Origin: Gordonia rubripertincta
GTDB lineage: Bacteria; Actinomycetota; Actinomycetes; Mycobacteriales; Mycobacteriaceae
Reading direction: 5' to 3'
NCBI RefSeq assembly: GCF_038024875.1
Contig: NZ_CP136136.1
Coordinates: 4,712,001-4,776,000 of the forward strand
DNA length: 64,000 bases
Below are positions 33,554-43,729 of the stretch, piece after piece. The translations under genes were made by a program, and so were the position numbers. How positions within the stretch are numbered: the first letter of the stretch is position 1; each line of letters starts with the position of its first letter. Under the pieces are notes generated by a model. The model was not told the origin of the DNA and ran no database searches. It was given only the letters and a program-made list of their open reading frames with translations.

Positions 33554-34525
33554 TCAGAAGGCGGCTTTGATCTCCGCTGCGGCCTCGGCACCGTAGGCAC
33601 CCTCGATGCGGGCGAGGGCAGTCTCGATGTCCCAGGACCAGTCCTGCGTCGACACCGTCTCGAGCACCAGCACGGCGACCATCGAGCCGACCTGCGCGGC
33701 GCGCTCGAAGCCGAGACCCTTGGACAGCGCGGACAGGAAGCCGGCACGGAAACCGTCGCCGACGCCCGTCGGATCGACCTTCTCGGACTCGGGGACGACC
33801 CCGACGTGGATGCGGGTGCCGTCGCGCTCGACGATCTCGACGCCGTCCTTGCCGAGGGTGGTGACGCGCACGCCGACCATCTCCGCGACCTGCGCCTCGG
33901 ACAGGCCGGTCTTCTGGCGCAGGAGGCCCCATTCGTACTCGTTGGTGAACAGGTATGCGGCGCCCTCGATGAGGGTCCGGGCCTGCTCCCCGTCGAGACG
34001 TGCCAGCTGCTGGCTGGGATCGGCGGCGAACGGGATACCGGCGGCACGGCAGGCCTCGGTGTGGCTGAGCATGCCGGCCGGGTCGTCGGCGCCGATCAGC
34101 ACGAGCTCCGGCGTACCGGTCTCGGCGATGACGTCGGCGAGCGAGATGTCGCGACTCTCGCTCATGGCGCCGGCGTAGAACGTGGCGAGCTGCGCCATCG
34201 TCTCGTCGGTCGTGCACATGAATCGAGCGGTGTGATGGGTCTCGGAAACCCGGACGCCACGGCAGTCGACGCCATTGGACTCGAGCCACTTGCGGTAGTC
34301 GTGGAAGTCCGAGCCGACCGCGCCGACGAGCACCGGGTTGCCGCCGAGCTGGCCCATGGCGTAGCAGATGTTGCCCCCGACGCCGCCGCGTCGGACGACG
34401 AGGTCCTCGACGAGGAAGCTGAGAGAGATGTGCTCGAGGTGATCGCCGAGCAGTTGCTCGGAGAACTTCCCGGGGAACTTCATCAGATGGTCGGTTGCGA
34501 TGGAGCCGCATACAACGATTGCCAC
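33554..34525 (-). CDS. adoK: adenosine kinase, PfkB family
   Basis: A 323-residue ribokinase-family enzyme very close to Rv2202c (AdoK/CbhK), the unusual mycobacterial adenosine kinase. Motifs: SIATDHLMKFPGKFSEQLL at the N-terminus, RRGGVGGNICYA (PfkB signature 1 region) and DPTGVGDGFRAGFL (signature 2, with the catalytic aspartate and anion hole). It phosphorylates adenosine to AMP in purine salvage. It lies downstream of the Fe-S carrier gene in the same direction, separated by a terminator. Confidence 0.93.
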   Translation of the reverse strand: MAIVVCGSIATDHLMKFPGKFSEQLLGDHLEHISLSFLVEDLVVRRGGVGGNICYAMGQLGGNPVLVGAVGSDFHDYRKWLESNGVDCRGVRVSETHHTARFMCTTDETMAQLATFYAGAMSESRDISLADVIAETGTPELVLIGADDPAGMLSHTEACRAAGIPFAADPSQQLARLDGEQARTLIEGAAYLFTNEYEWGLLRQKTGLSEAQVAEMVGVRVTTLGKDGVEIVERDGTRIHVGVVPESEKVDPTGVGDGFRAGFLSALSKGLGFERAAQVGSMVAVLVLETVSTQDWSWDIETALARIEGAYGAEAAAEIKAAF

Positions 34526-34590
34526 TGGCGGTCTCAGCCCTTCGATTGGTTGGTCGGACAGCTGTTCACGCTACCCACTGCCCCGACACA

Positions 34591-34631
34591 CGACACCGGC
34601 CGCATCCCGAATCGGGATACGGCCGGTGTCG
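34591..34631 (-). terminator. terminator of the Fe-S carrier gene
   Basis: A 12-bp perfect stem (34591-34602 with 34620-34631) continued inward by ATCCCGA/TCGGGAT pairing. It lies just after the stop of the minus-strand gene at 34647. Confidence 0.9.
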
Positions 34632-34646
34632 GAAGACGTGTTCGAC

Positions 34647-35000
34647 TCAGTTGAACGAGTCACCGCAGGCGCAGCTACCGGTGGCGTTCGGGTTGTCGAT
34701 GGTGAAACCCTGCTTCTCGATGGTGTCCACGAAGTCGATGGTGGCGCCCTGGACGTAGGGAGCACTCATCCGGTCGACGGCCAGCGTGACGCCGCCGAAG
34801 TCCGAGGTGATGTCGCCGTCGAGGGTGCGATCGTCGAAGAAGAGCTGGTAGCGCAGACCAGCGCATCCACCCGGCTGCACGGCGATGCGCAGCGCGAGGT
34901 CGTCGCGACCTTCCTGCTCGAGCAGTGCCTTTGCCTTCGAGGCGGCTGCGTCGCTCAGGATGACGCCGGTGGCAGTGCTCGTTTCGTTCTGCACGGTCAT
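34647..35000 (-). CDS. erpA: A-type iron-sulfur cluster carrier (HesB/IscA family, Rv2204c-like)
   Basis: A 117-residue HesB/IscA/ErpA-like protein. The three cysteines that hold or transfer the Fe-S cluster are present: one in VQPGGCAGLRYQLFF and two in the C-terminal TGSCACGDSF. It likely delivers clusters to apoproteins; the window encodes plausible clients (QcrA Rieske protein, LipA). The start is at ATG 35000 (MTVQNETS) by homology; the frame is open 24 codons further. The nearly 200-base upstream space contains a candidate operator-like inverted repeat. The exact paralog name (erpA versus a generic IscA) is inferred. Confidence 0.88.
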   Translation of the reverse strand: MTVQNETSTATGVILSDAAASKAKALLEQEGRDDLALRIAVQPGGCAGLRYQLFFDDRTLDGDITSDFGGVTLAVDRMSAPYVQGATIDFVDTIEKQGFTIDNPNATGSCACGDSFN

Positions 35001-35198
35001 TGATGCTCCTGTAGTGGTGTGGTCCCGGTGTGACGTGGTCCGATCTCGTCGCGGAGCCCTCTGCCCGCGCATGATCGGGAAACACCCCGCTCGCCGGGAG
35101 GTCGACCGGTTGTGCCCGTGCGTACAACCGTACTCCTTCCAGGACTATTCCCGCCTATTCGGACCTGGTTTCGACACAGCTCGTCGCACGCTTCTCGC

Positions 35199-36314
35199 CT
35201 ACTCGACCGGCGGGCAGAATCCGGCTTCGAAAGAGCCGGCGACCGTCTCCGCGAGCTTCACGAGCTGGTTCTCGGCGTCGTTCATCGCGACCTCGACCGA
35301 TCCGGCGACATCGACGATGGCGTGCGCCCCCGCGATCCCGACCTCCTCGATCTCGGCCGGGGACAGCGCGACCTGTCCCGCGAGGACCACCGTCTGCGCC
35401 CCGGCACCCCCTGCGCCCGTCGTCGACGCGGCGTTGTACAGGGCCGCTACGACCTTCCCGCGGAGAGTCTGGGAGTCGAACTTGCCCTCGCCGGTGATGA
35501 CGACGTCGGCGGCCGCGACGTCGGCGGTCAGGTCGGTGGCGTCGGCGACGACGGTCGCCCCGGACACCCGCCTGCCGCCCAATGCGAGGAGCGCGGCGCC
35601 GATTCCGCCCGCTGCACCGGCACCGGCGTCGGCGGTGATGTCGCGCCCGGCGAGCTCGTTCAGGATGATCGACCACTCGGTGAGGCGCTTCTCGAGGACT
35701 TCGACGGTCTCGGGGTCGGCGCCCTTCTGCGGTCCGAACACCGCCGCCGCACCCAACGCTCCGAGCAGCGGGTTCTCCACATCCGACGCCACGACGATCT
35801 CGACCCCGGCGAGTCGCTCGCGAGCATCTTCCGGTCCGCCGAGCGCGTCGACGAGCCCAGCACCGCCGTCGGTGGTGGAGCTGCCGCCGAGTCCGACGAC
35901 GAGGCGTCGTGCGCCGCGCGCCAGGGCCGCCGCCACGAGTTCGCCGACACCGTGCGTGGTGGCGGCGGCCGCGGTCCGCGAGGTCGGCCGGCCGCCCAGT
36001 TGATGAAGGCCACAGGCCTGGGCGCATTCGACGTATGCGGTCGACGACGCGGCGTCGAAGAGCCAGTGCGCGGTGACGCCCGCGCCGAGCGGGCCGTGCA
36101 CGTCCTCGGTGACGAGGGTGCCGAATCTCGAGGCCAGGACGTCGACGAACCCCGGCCCGCCGTCTGATTGCGGTGCGAGGACGAGGGCGTCGTCGGGCCG
36201 GGCGGCCGCCCATCCGCGGGCGATGGCGTTCGCGGCCACGACAGCGGACATGGTGTCGCCGAAGGAATCCGGCGCGATCAGGATGCGCAAACGCCGACTT
36301 CCGTCCCGGGTCAT
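35199..36314 (-). CDS. glxK: glycerate kinase, GlxK/GarK family
   Basis: A 371-residue kinase of the GckA-I/GlxK family, converting glycerate to phosphoglycerate. Recognisable stretches are LIAPDSFGDTMSA at the N-terminus, GLGGSSTTDGGAG and ITGEGKFDSQTLRGK near the C-terminus. It corresponds to Rv2205c. The start at ATG 36314 is supported by a TATACT -10 box ending 8 nt before it; 37 extra upstream codons are probably not translated. It is divergent from the DUF3043 gene with 125 bases between. Confidence 0.9.
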   Translation of the reverse strand: MTRDGSRRLRILIAPDSFGDTMSAVVAANAIARGWAAARPDDALVLAPQSDGGPGFVDVLASRFGTLVTEDVHGPLGAGVTAHWLFDAASSTAYVECAQACGLHQLGGRPTSRTAAAATTHGVGELVAAALARGARRLVVGLGGSSTTDGGAGLVDALGGPEDARERLAGVEIVVASDVENPLLGALGAAAVFGPQKGADPETVEVLEKRLTEWSIILNELAGRDITADAGAGAAGGIGAALLALGGRRVSGATVVADATDLTADVAAADVVITGEGKFDSQTLRGKVVAALYNAASTTGAGGAGAQTVVLAGQVALSPAEIEEVGIAGAHAIVDVAGSVEVAMNDAENQLVKLAETVAGSFEAGFCPPVE

Positions 36315-36322
36315 GAGCACGA

Positions 36323-36328
36323 AGTATA
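36323..36328 (-). promoter_or_regulatory. -10 box of glycerate kinase, leaderless type
   Basis: TATACT on the minus strand ends 8 nt before the ATG at 36314. It is the best -10 match in the window. Confidence 0.6.
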
Positions 36329-36426
36329 GGAGCGCCACCACGACCCGGCAGGGTGACCGATTCGGGCGTCTGCGAGGGTCCACCGAAAAGCGACGACCAC
36401 GCGTTTCGACCGCAACCGCGATCACC

Positions 36427-36432
36427 TACCCT
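36427..36432 (+). promoter_or_regulatory. -10 box of the DUF3043 gene, leaderless type
   Basis: TACCCT lies 7 nt before the GTG start at 36440, with no ribosome binding site. Confidence 0.45.
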
Positions 36433-36439
36433 CGTAGGC

Positions 36440-37123
36440 GTGAAGCTGCCATGGAAGAAGGACGAGACGTCGGAGGAATCCGGCGAGAGCACGGTGACCA
36501 CGTACGCCGCCGACGACGCGGCCACCGAGGACTCCGCGCCGGCCAAGGGCAGCAAGACCACCCCCGGAAAGGGCCGCCCGACCCCCAAGCGTCGTGAGGC
36601 CGAGAAGCGTCGTGGGCCCGTCGCGCCGCCGCCGACCACCCGGTCCGAGGCCCGCGCGCGCAAGAAAGAACTGAAGAACACGCTCTCCAAGGACGAGAAG
36701 AAGCAGCTCGCCGCGGAGCGTCGCGCCAAGCGCCTCGAGCAGCGCGAGCGGATGATGGAGGGCGACGAGGCCTACCTCATGCCCCGCGACAAGGGCCCGG
36801 TCCGTCGCTACACCCGCGACATCGTCGACGCACGCCGCAACTTCGCCGGCCTGTTCATGCCGTTCGCGATCCTGCTCATCGTGTTGATGTTCATGGTTCC
36901 GCAGGCAGCCGGGCTCACCAACCTGATCCTCGTGGCCTTCGTCGTCCTCATGGCCGTCGACGGTTTCATCCTGGGCCGTCTCGTGAATCGTCGTGTCGCC
37001 GAACGCTATCCCGACTCGCAGGACGGCGGCTTCAAGCTCGGCTGGTATGCGTTCACCCGTGCCATGCAGCTCCGGAAGATGCGAGCGCCCAAGCCCTCGG
37101 TGTCGCGCGGCGACGAAGTCTGA
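36440..37123 (+). CDS. DUF3043 membrane protein (Rv2206-like)
   Basis: A 227-residue protein of unknown function. Residues 1-125 are cytosolic and highly charged: an acidic start (DETSEESGEST), then a Lys/Arg-rich segment with the conserved GKGRPTPKRREAEKRRG block and KKELKNTLSKDEKKQLAAERRAKR. A conserved DKGPVRRYTRDIVDARRNFAGLF motif leads into two adjacent transmembrane helices (about 143-163 and 165-185), and the tail is cytosolic. GTG 36440 (VKLPWKKD) is used, with a -10 box 7 nt upstream. It is 4 bases ahead of cobUT, likely the same operon. Confidence 0.9.
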   Translation: MKLPWKKDETSEESGESTVTTYAADDAATEDSAPAKGSKTTPGKGRPTPKRREAEKRRGPVAPPPTTRSEARARKKELKNTLSKDEKKQLAAERRAKRLEQRERMMEGDEAYLMPRDKGPVRRYTRDIVDARRNFAGLFMPFAILLIVLMFMVPQAAGLTNLILVAFVVLMAVDGFILGRLVNRRVAERYPDSQDGGFKLGWYAFTRAMQLRKMRAPKPSVSRGDEV

Positions 37124-37126
37124 TCG

Positions 37127-38905
37127 ATGGCCGATCGCGCTACGCGCACACTCGTCCTGGGCGGTGTGCGTTCGGGTAAATCCGCACACGGCGAGTCGCT
37201 GCTCCGCGCGCATCAGCAGATCCGGTACCTGGCCACCGGACCGGTGACCACGGCCGACGCCGAGTGGACGGCGCGGGTCGACACCCACAAGCAGCGCCGC
37301 GACGCCCGCTACACGACGATCGAGACCACCGATCTCGCCGAGGCCCTCCGCGCGGCACCCGACATCCCGGCCCTGGTCGACGACCTCGGCAGCTGGCTCA
37401 CCGCACGGATCGACGCCGTCGACGGCTGGCAGTCCGGTTCGAAGATCGACCTCGACGCCGACATCACCGAGCTCTGCGACGCGCTGCAGGCGATGAACGC
37501 CGACGTGGTGCTGATCAGTTCCGAGGTCGGCCTGTCCCTGGTTCCCCCGACACCGGCGGGCCGGTTGTTCCAGGACCTGCTCGGCACCCTGAACTCGGCG
37601 GTGGCACAGGTGTGCGACCGGGTGTCGCTCGTGGTCGCCGGCCGCGTGCTCGACCTACCCGGCGGCCCGTCCGCCGGAGACCTCACCGGCGCAACGGCTT
37701 CCGCCGCACCAGCGCCGGCCGTCGCGCCGGTCACGACAGCACCGGTGGCGACCCCCGCCCCGGTCACGCCCGGCGCCGTCACCGAGCCCACACCCGTCAC
37801 GGCGTCCGGCGATCTCCCGGATCCCACCGACGCCGAGGTCTTCGGACCGATCACTCCCCCGAGCGAAGCCGTCGCGTTCGAGGCCCGCGAGCGCCACAAG
37901 ACTCTGACCAAGCCGCCGGGTTCGCTGGGTCGCCTGGAGGAGATCGGGGTCTGGATCTCCGCGTGCCAGGGGCAGTGCCCACCCTCGCCGATCACCTCGC
38001 CGAGCGTCGTCGTCTTCGCCGGCGATCACGGCGTCGCCCGGGGCGGCGTGTCGGCGTTCCCGCCCGAGGTGACCGCGCAGATGGTCGCCAACATCTCCTC
38101 CGGCGGCGCCGCGGTGAACGTCATGGCTGCGCGTATCGGCGCCTCGGTCACGGTCGTCGACATGTCCGTCGACGCCGACACCGCGCCCCATCTGTCGACG
38201 TTCAAGGTCCGCCGTAGCAGCGAGGACCTGCGCACCACCGACTCCATCACCCTCGCCGAGGCCCGCGCTGCGCTGGCCGCCGGTCGGGCGATCGCCGACC
38301 GGCTCGTCGACTCGGGCAGCGACCTGCTGATCGCCGGCGAGATGGGCATCGGCAACACCACCCCCGCCACCGTCCTCATCGGTGCGCTCACACGCCGCGA
38401 ACCGGTCGAGATCGTCGGCCGCGGAACGGGTGTCGACGACCACGGCTGGATGCGGAAGACCGCCGCGATCCGCGACGGCATGCGCCGGGCCCGCAAGGTC
38501 GTGCACGATCCGCTCGCTCTCCTCGCCGCAGTCGGTGGCGCCGACCTGACGGCCACCGCGGGCTTCCTGGCGCAGGCTGCGCTCCGCCGCACCCCCGTCA
38601 TCCTCGACGGCGTCGTGATCACCGCGGCCGCCATGGTCGCCAACGAGCTCGCACCCGGCGCCACGCGCTGGTGGATCGCCGGACACCGGTCGGTCGAACC
38701 CGCGCATCAGATCGCGCTCGACCACCTCGACCTCGAACCGGTCCTCGATCTGTCGATGCGCCTCGGCGAGGGCAGCGGCGCGGTCCTGGCGCTGCCGGTC
38801 GTGCAGTCGGCCACCGACATCCTCATCTCGATGGCGACCTTCGCCGAGGCCGGGGTGACCGACCGCGACGATTCGGCCGTACCCGAAGCGGCCGAGTCGT
38901 CCTGA
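37127..38905 (+). CDS. cobT: bifunctional CobU kinase/guanylyltransferase - CobT phosphoribosyltransferase
   Basis: A 592-residue fusion of two cobalamin nucleotide-loop enzymes. Residues 1-185 are CobU/CobP-like: P-loop LGGVRSGKSAHGE, YLATGP, VDDLGSWLTARID and VLISSEVGLSLVP. An Ala/Pro/Thr linker (about 188-235) follows. Residues about 240-585 are CobT (nicotinate-nucleotide:dimethylbenzimidazole phosphoribosyltransferase): KPPGSLGRLEEIG, VFAGDHGVARGGVSAFPPEVT, GEMGIGNTTPA and the terminal catalytic glutamate region LGEGSGAVLALP. M. tuberculosis has CobT (Rv2207) next to CobS without this N-terminal half. cobS follows 25 bases downstream, giving adjacent steps in one operon. Confidence 0.92.
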   Translation: MADRATRTLVLGGVRSGKSAHGESLLRAHQQIRYLATGPVTTADAEWTARVDTHKQRRDARYTTIETTDLAEALRAAPDIPALVDDLGSWLTARIDAVDGWQSGSKIDLDADITELCDALQAMNADVVLISSEVGLSLVPPTPAGRLFQDLLGTLNSAVAQVCDRVSLVVAGRVLDLPGGPSAGDLTGATASAAPAPAVAPVTTAPVATPAPVTPGAVTEPTPVTASGDLPDPTDAEVFGPITPPSEAVAFEARERHKTLTKPPGSLGRLEEIGVWISACQGQCPPSPITSPSVVVFAGDHGVARGGVSAFPPEVTAQMVANISSGGAAVNVMAARIGASVTVVDMSVDADTAPHLSTFKVRRSSEDLRTTDSITLAEARAALAAGRAIADRLVDSGSDLLIAGEMGIGNTTPATVLIGALTRREPVEIVGRGTGVDDHGWMRKTAAIRDGMRRARKVVHDPLALLAAVGGADLTATAGFLAQAALRRTPVILDGVVITAAAMVANELAPGATRWWIAGHRSVEPAHQIALDHLDLEPVLDLSMRLGEGSGAVLALPVVQSATDILISMATFAEAGVTDRDDSAVPEAAESS

Positions 38906-38930
38906 CACCCATGACACGTCCGGTCGCGCG

Positions 38931-39716
38931 ATGATCTCGCCGCTGCGAGCGGTCCGGACCGCAGTGTGCTGGATGACCGTCCTGCCGGTCGGCACCGGGA
39001 CCGACCCGGACGAGCTTCCGGATCGCGCGGTCGGCGGTGCGGTGATGGCGGCACTCCCCGTTGTCGGCGTCGTGGTGGGTGCCGCGGCCGCGGCCTTCGC
39101 ATTCGGGCTGTCGCTCACCGACCTCCCCACCGCACTCATCGGCGTCCTCGTCGTCGTCCTGACCGCGGCGCTCACCCGGGGAATGCATCTCGACGGCCTG
39201 GCCGACACCGCCGACGGGCTCGGTTGTTACGGTCCGCCGGAGCGGGTTGCCGAGGTGATGCGCAGCGGGACCGTCGGCCCGTTCGGGGTGGCGACCCTCG
39301 TCCTCACACTCGGGGTGCAAGCCGCCGCGTCGTCCGGCCTCGTCGACGAATCACGTTGGTATGAGCTCGCTTTCGCCATCGCGCTGGGGCGACTCGGCGC
39401 TCTCGTGGGCACCCGGCGATCGATCTCCCCCGCTCACCCGAGCGGCTTCGGCGCCCTCGTCGCCGGCACCCAGCGGGCCTCGATCCCGGTGTGGTGTCTG
39501 ATCGCCGCCGTGGCCACGGTGCCGATCGCCCTGCGCGACAACGGGTTCGATGTCGCCGCGGTGGCACAGGCACTCGTCGTCGTACTCGCGGTCGTGGTGT
39601 TCGCATGGATCTTCACCCGGCACTGCGCACGACGCATGGGCGGACTCAACGGCGACGTCCTGGGCGCGACGATCGAACTCGGTGTCGCCCTCGCGCTCGT
39701 CGGCCTGCTCATCTGA
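38931..39716 (+). CDS. cobS: adenosylcobinamide-GDP ribazoletransferase (cobalamin synthase)
   Basis: A 261-residue integral membrane enzyme that joins GDP-cobinamide to alpha-ribazole in the final assembly of the lower cobalamin ligand. The family signature TRGMHLDGLADTADGLGCYGPPERVAEVMRSG (about residues 82-115) is present and holds the acidic metal-binding residues; the rest is a run of hydrophobic helices. It matches Rv2208. It is followed by a perfect bidirectional terminator. Confidence 0.95.
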   Translation: MISPLRAVRTAVCWMTVLPVGTGTDPDELPDRAVGGAVMAALPVVGVVVGAAAAAFAFGLSLTDLPTALIGVLVVVLTAALTRGMHLDGLADTADGLGCYGPPERVAEVMRSGTVGPFGVATLVLTLGVQAAASSGLVDESRWYELAFAIALGRLGALVGTRRSISPAHPSGFGALVAGTQRASIPVWCLIAAVATVPIALRDNGFDVAAVAQALVVVLAVVVFAWIFTRHCARRMGGLNGDVLGATIELGVALALVGLLI

Positions 39717-39732
39717 GCGCCGCCCAGAACAG

Positions 39733-39769
39733 TTCTGGCGCCACGATCGGCGAGATCGTGGCGCCAGAA
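39733..39769. terminator. bidirectional terminator between cobS and ilvE
   Basis: A perfect 16-bp inverted repeat (39733-39748 with 39754-39769) with a 5-nt GGCGA loop between the convergent stops. Confidence 0.92.
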
Positions 39770-39791
39770 GATGTCTGTGCTGCGGCCGGGG

Positions 39792-40907
<1,116 letters not shown>

Positions 40908-40983
40908 GGTACCGCTGGCCGCAAAAGCAATTCCGCGCCCGTCCGATGCGTGTGAGGCGGCCCATGGACCTGCGACGCCGGGG

Positions 40984-42087
40984 TCACACGTGCGACGCCA
41001 CGAACGGTGGGATGACGACCTCGCAGGTGAGATCGCGGCCGCGCACGTCGACGACCACCTGGTCGCCCTTCTTGACGCCCGACGCCGTGTCCAGCAGCGC
41101 GAGCGCGATTCCCTGTTTGAGGGTCGGCGAGAACGTGCCGGAGGTGCACACCCCGATCTCCGTGTCCCCCAGCTTGACCGCGCAGTCGGCGCGCGGCACG
41201 CCGCGGCCGGTTGCCTTGAGTCCGTAGAGGCGGCGCGCCGGGCCGGCCTCCTTCTCGGTGACCAGGGCGTCGCGTCCGAAGAACGACGGCTTGTCCCAGC
41301 CGACCGCCCAGCTCGACCGTGCCTGCACCGGGGTGATCTCCGGGCTGAGCTCGTGACCGTGCAGGGCGTAACCCATCTCGGTGCGCAGGGTGTCGCGGGC
41401 GCCGAGACCGGCGGCCTGCCCACCCGCCGCGGTGATCGCCTCGAGCAGCACGTCGAAGACGGCCCCGGCGTCGTCCCAGCGGGGCAGGATCTCGTAGCCG
41501 CGTTCACCGGTGTATCCGGTGCGGCACACGCGGACCGGCTTGTCGCCGTCGGCGGTGGGCAGCTCGGCGTCGGCGAAGGCCATGTACTCCATGTCGGCGG
41601 GCAGGCCGAGCCCGGTGAGGACCTCCGGCGAGCGCGGACCCTGCACGGCGAAGACCGCGAAGTCGCGGTGCTGGTCGGCGATCGAGATCCCCTCGGGCGC
41701 AACGGCCGACATCTGCGCGACGACGGTCGCGGTGTTCGCGGCGTTGGGGACCAGGAACACCTCCTCGTCGCTCACGAGATAGGCGATGAGGTCGTCGACG
41801 ACACCACCGGATTCGTTGCAGCACAGCGTGTACTGCGCCTTTCCGGGAACGATCTTGCCGAGATCGTTGGTGAGGGTCGAGTTCACGAACGCGGCGGCGC
41901 CGGGACCCGACACCAACGCCTTGCCGAGGTGGCTGACGTCGAAGATCGCCACGGCCTCGCGGACCGCGGTGTGTTCGGCGACGGTGCCCGCGTAGGACAC
42001 CGGCATGTTCCAGCCGCCGAACTCGGCGAAACTCGCTTCGAGTGCGGCGTGACGGTCGGCGATGGGTCCGGCGAGGAGTTCACTCAT
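40984..42087 (-). CDS. gcvT: glycine cleavage system T protein (aminomethyltransferase)
   Basis: A 367-residue folate-binding enzyme that releases ammonia and transfers the methylene carbon from the lipoyl-bound intermediate of GcvH to tetrahydrofolate. The N-terminal GGWNMPVSY and FDVSHLGK, the central QGPRSPEVL and RTGYTGERGYEI, and the C-terminal SGTFSPTLKQGIALALLD are as in the family. The start is at ATG 42087 (MSELLAGPIADRH), with TACCGT 7 nt upstream suggesting a leaderless mRNA. The other gcv genes are not in the window. The lipoate biosynthesis genes lie 5 kb away. Confidence 0.95.
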   Translation of the reverse strand: MSELLAGPIADRHAALEASFAEFGGWNMPVSYAGTVAEHTAVREAVAIFDVSHLGKALVSGPGAAAFVNSTLTNDLGKIVPGKAQYTLCCNESGGVVDDLIAYLVSDEEVFLVPNAANTATVVAQMSAVAPEGISIADQHRDFAVFAVQGPRSPEVLTGLGLPADMEYMAFADAELPTADGDKPVRVCRTGYTGERGYEILPRWDDAGAVFDVLLEAITAAGGQAAGLGARDTLRTEMGYALHGHELSPEITPVQARSSWAVGWDKPSFFGRDALVTEKEAGPARRLYGLKATGRGVPRADCAVKLGDTEIGVCTSGTFSPTLKQGIALALLDTASGVKKGDQVVVDVRGRDLTCEVVIPPFVASHV

Positions 42088-42094
42088 GGCCCAT

Positions 42095-42100
42095 ACGGTA
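42095..42100 (-). promoter_or_regulatory. -10 box of gcvT, leaderless type
   Basis: TACCGT on the minus strand, 7 nt before the ATG at 42087. No glycine riboswitch is present. Confidence 0.4.
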
Positions 42101-42175
42101 TCGGGCCGCGCCCGCCGGCCGGGCCGGTCCCGCGGTCGCCTCCGACATCCGGCGCGCTGTGGCAAAGTTGAGCGG

Positions 42176-43729
42176 GTGAGCAAGAACGACACCGTCGACC
42201 GCGTACGCGGCCCCGAATTCGACCTGTCCACCTCGATCGGCAAGGGCGACGCCGCCCTGGTCATCGGCCTGATCAGCGCGCCGGACGGCGACGAGAAGGC
42301 CGACGGCAAGGGTGAGTCCACCGCCGAACCGACGCTCGCCATCGGTGACGGCGTGCTCGACGACGCCCAGGCCGCGGCGATCACCGCCGCCCTGACGGCG
42401 CTCGGCGCCACCGGCAAGCACGGCGAGGTCACCCGCCTGGCGGCACCCGAGTCGCTGCCCGTCGACCTCGTCGTCGCGGTCGGTCTCGGCGACGCCGACA
42501 ACCTCGACGACGCCGACCAGGTCCGTCAGGCCGCCGGCATCGTCGCCCGCGAACTCGACGGCCACGAGTCGGTCGCGACCACCCTCTCGTCGGTCGACCT
42601 CGGCGCCGCTGCCGAGGGCCTGTTCCTCGGCGCGTACCGGTTCGACGAGTTCCGCTCGGAGTCGTCGAAGCCGAAGAAGACGCCACCGCAACACATCACG
42701 CTTCTGGTGGAGTCGAAGTCCAAGGAGGCCAAGGCAGAACTCGACCGCGCGATCGCGGTTGCGGATTCGGTCGCCATCGCCCGCGACTTCGTCAACACCC
42801 CGCCCAGCCACCTCTTCCCGGAGGAGTTCGCGGCCCGCGCCCGCACGCTCGGCTCGAAGGCCGGCCTCAAGGTCGAGATCCTCGACGACAAGGAGCTCGA
42901 GGCACAGGGTTACGGCGGCATCATCGGCGTCGGCAAGGGCTCGTCACGTCTCCCCCGCCTCGTGCGACTGACCCACACCGGCAAGAAGGCGACCAAGAAG
43001 GTCGCCCTCGTCGGCAAGGGCATCACCTTCGACACCGGCGGCATCTCCATCAAGCCGGCCGCGAACATGGACCAGATGACCTCGGACATGGGCGGTGCGG
43101 CCGCGGTCATCGCCGCCACCATCCTGGCCGCCCGCCTCGACCTCGACGTCTCGGTCACCGCGACCGTGCCGATGGCCGAGAACATGCCCTCGTCCACCGC
43201 GCAGCGTCCCGGTGACGTGCTGACCCAGTACGGCGGGCGCACGGTCGAGGTCCTCAACACCGACGCCGAGGGCCGGCTGATCCTCGCCGACGCGATCGTG
43301 CGCGCGGCCGAGGACGATCCCGACTACCTCATCGACACCGCGACCCTGACCGGCGCGCAGATGGTGGCGCTCGGCACCCGCACGCCGGGCGTGATGGGCA
43401 CTGACGAGTTCCGGGATCGGGTGGCCGCCCGCTCCGCCGATGTCGGGGAGAACGCGTGGGCGATGCCGTTGCCGGCCGAGCTGCGCGCCGACCTCAAGTC
43501 GCGTGTGGCCGACCTCGCCAACGTCACCCCGCACCGCTGGGGCGGCATGCTCGCCGCGGGCATCTTCCTCAAGGAGTTCGTCCCGGAGGACGTGCAGTGG
43601 GCCCACATCGACATCGCCGGGCCGGCCTTCAACACCGGCGGCCCGTGGGGTTACACCACCAAGGGCGGCACGGGCGTTCCCGTGCGGACCATCGCGGCCG
43701 TCCTCGAGGACATCGCGGCCAACGGCTGA
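42176..43729 (+). CDS. pepB: leucyl aminopeptidase (M17 family)
   Basis: A 517-residue dimetal aminopeptidase. The N-terminal macro-like domain is followed by the M17 catalytic domain with KGITFDTGGISIKP, MTSDMGGAA and the signature NTDAEGRLILAD; the last holds metal-binding Asp and Glu and the bicarbonate-site arginine. It corresponds to Rv2213. GTG 42176 (VSKNDTVDRVRG) is chosen because upstream codons read as noncoding. It is divergent from gcvT with 88 bases between. Confidence 0.93.
   Translation: MSKNDTVDRVRGPEFDLSTSIGKGDAALVIGLISAPDGDEKADGKGESTAEPTLAIGDGVLDDAQAAAITAALTALGATGKHGEVTRLAAPESLPVDLVVAVGLGDADNLDDADQVRQAAGIVARELDGHESVATTLSSVDLGAAAEGLFLGAYRFDEFRSESSKPKKTPPQHITLLVESKSKEAKAELDRAIAVADSVAIARDFVNTPPSHLFPEEFAARARTLGSKAGLKVEILDDKELEAQGYGGIIGVGKGSSRLPRLVRLTHTGKKATKKVALVGKGITFDTGGISIKPAANMDQMTSDMGGAAAVIAATILAARLDLDVSVTATVPMAENMPSSTAQRPGDVLTQYGGRTVEVLNTDAEGRLILADAIVRAAEDDPDYLIDTATLTGAQMVALGTRTPGVMGTDEFRDRVAARSADVGENAWAMPLPAELRADLKSRVADLANVTPHRWGGMLAAGIFLKEFVPEDVQWAHIDIAGPAFNTGGPWGYTTKGGTGVPVRTIAAVLEDIAANG

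Noticed and set aside
36353..37127. Search for a cobalamin riboswitch ahead of the cobU-cobT/cobS genes
   Set aside because: The 3-base gap before cobUT and the short DUF3043 leader leave no room, and no B12-box core (GCCACTG) was seen nearby.
40984..42087. Search for a glycine riboswitch ahead of gcvT
   Set aside because: Only 88 bases separate gcvT and pepB, a -10 box sits next to the ATG, and no glycine aptamer motif is visible.
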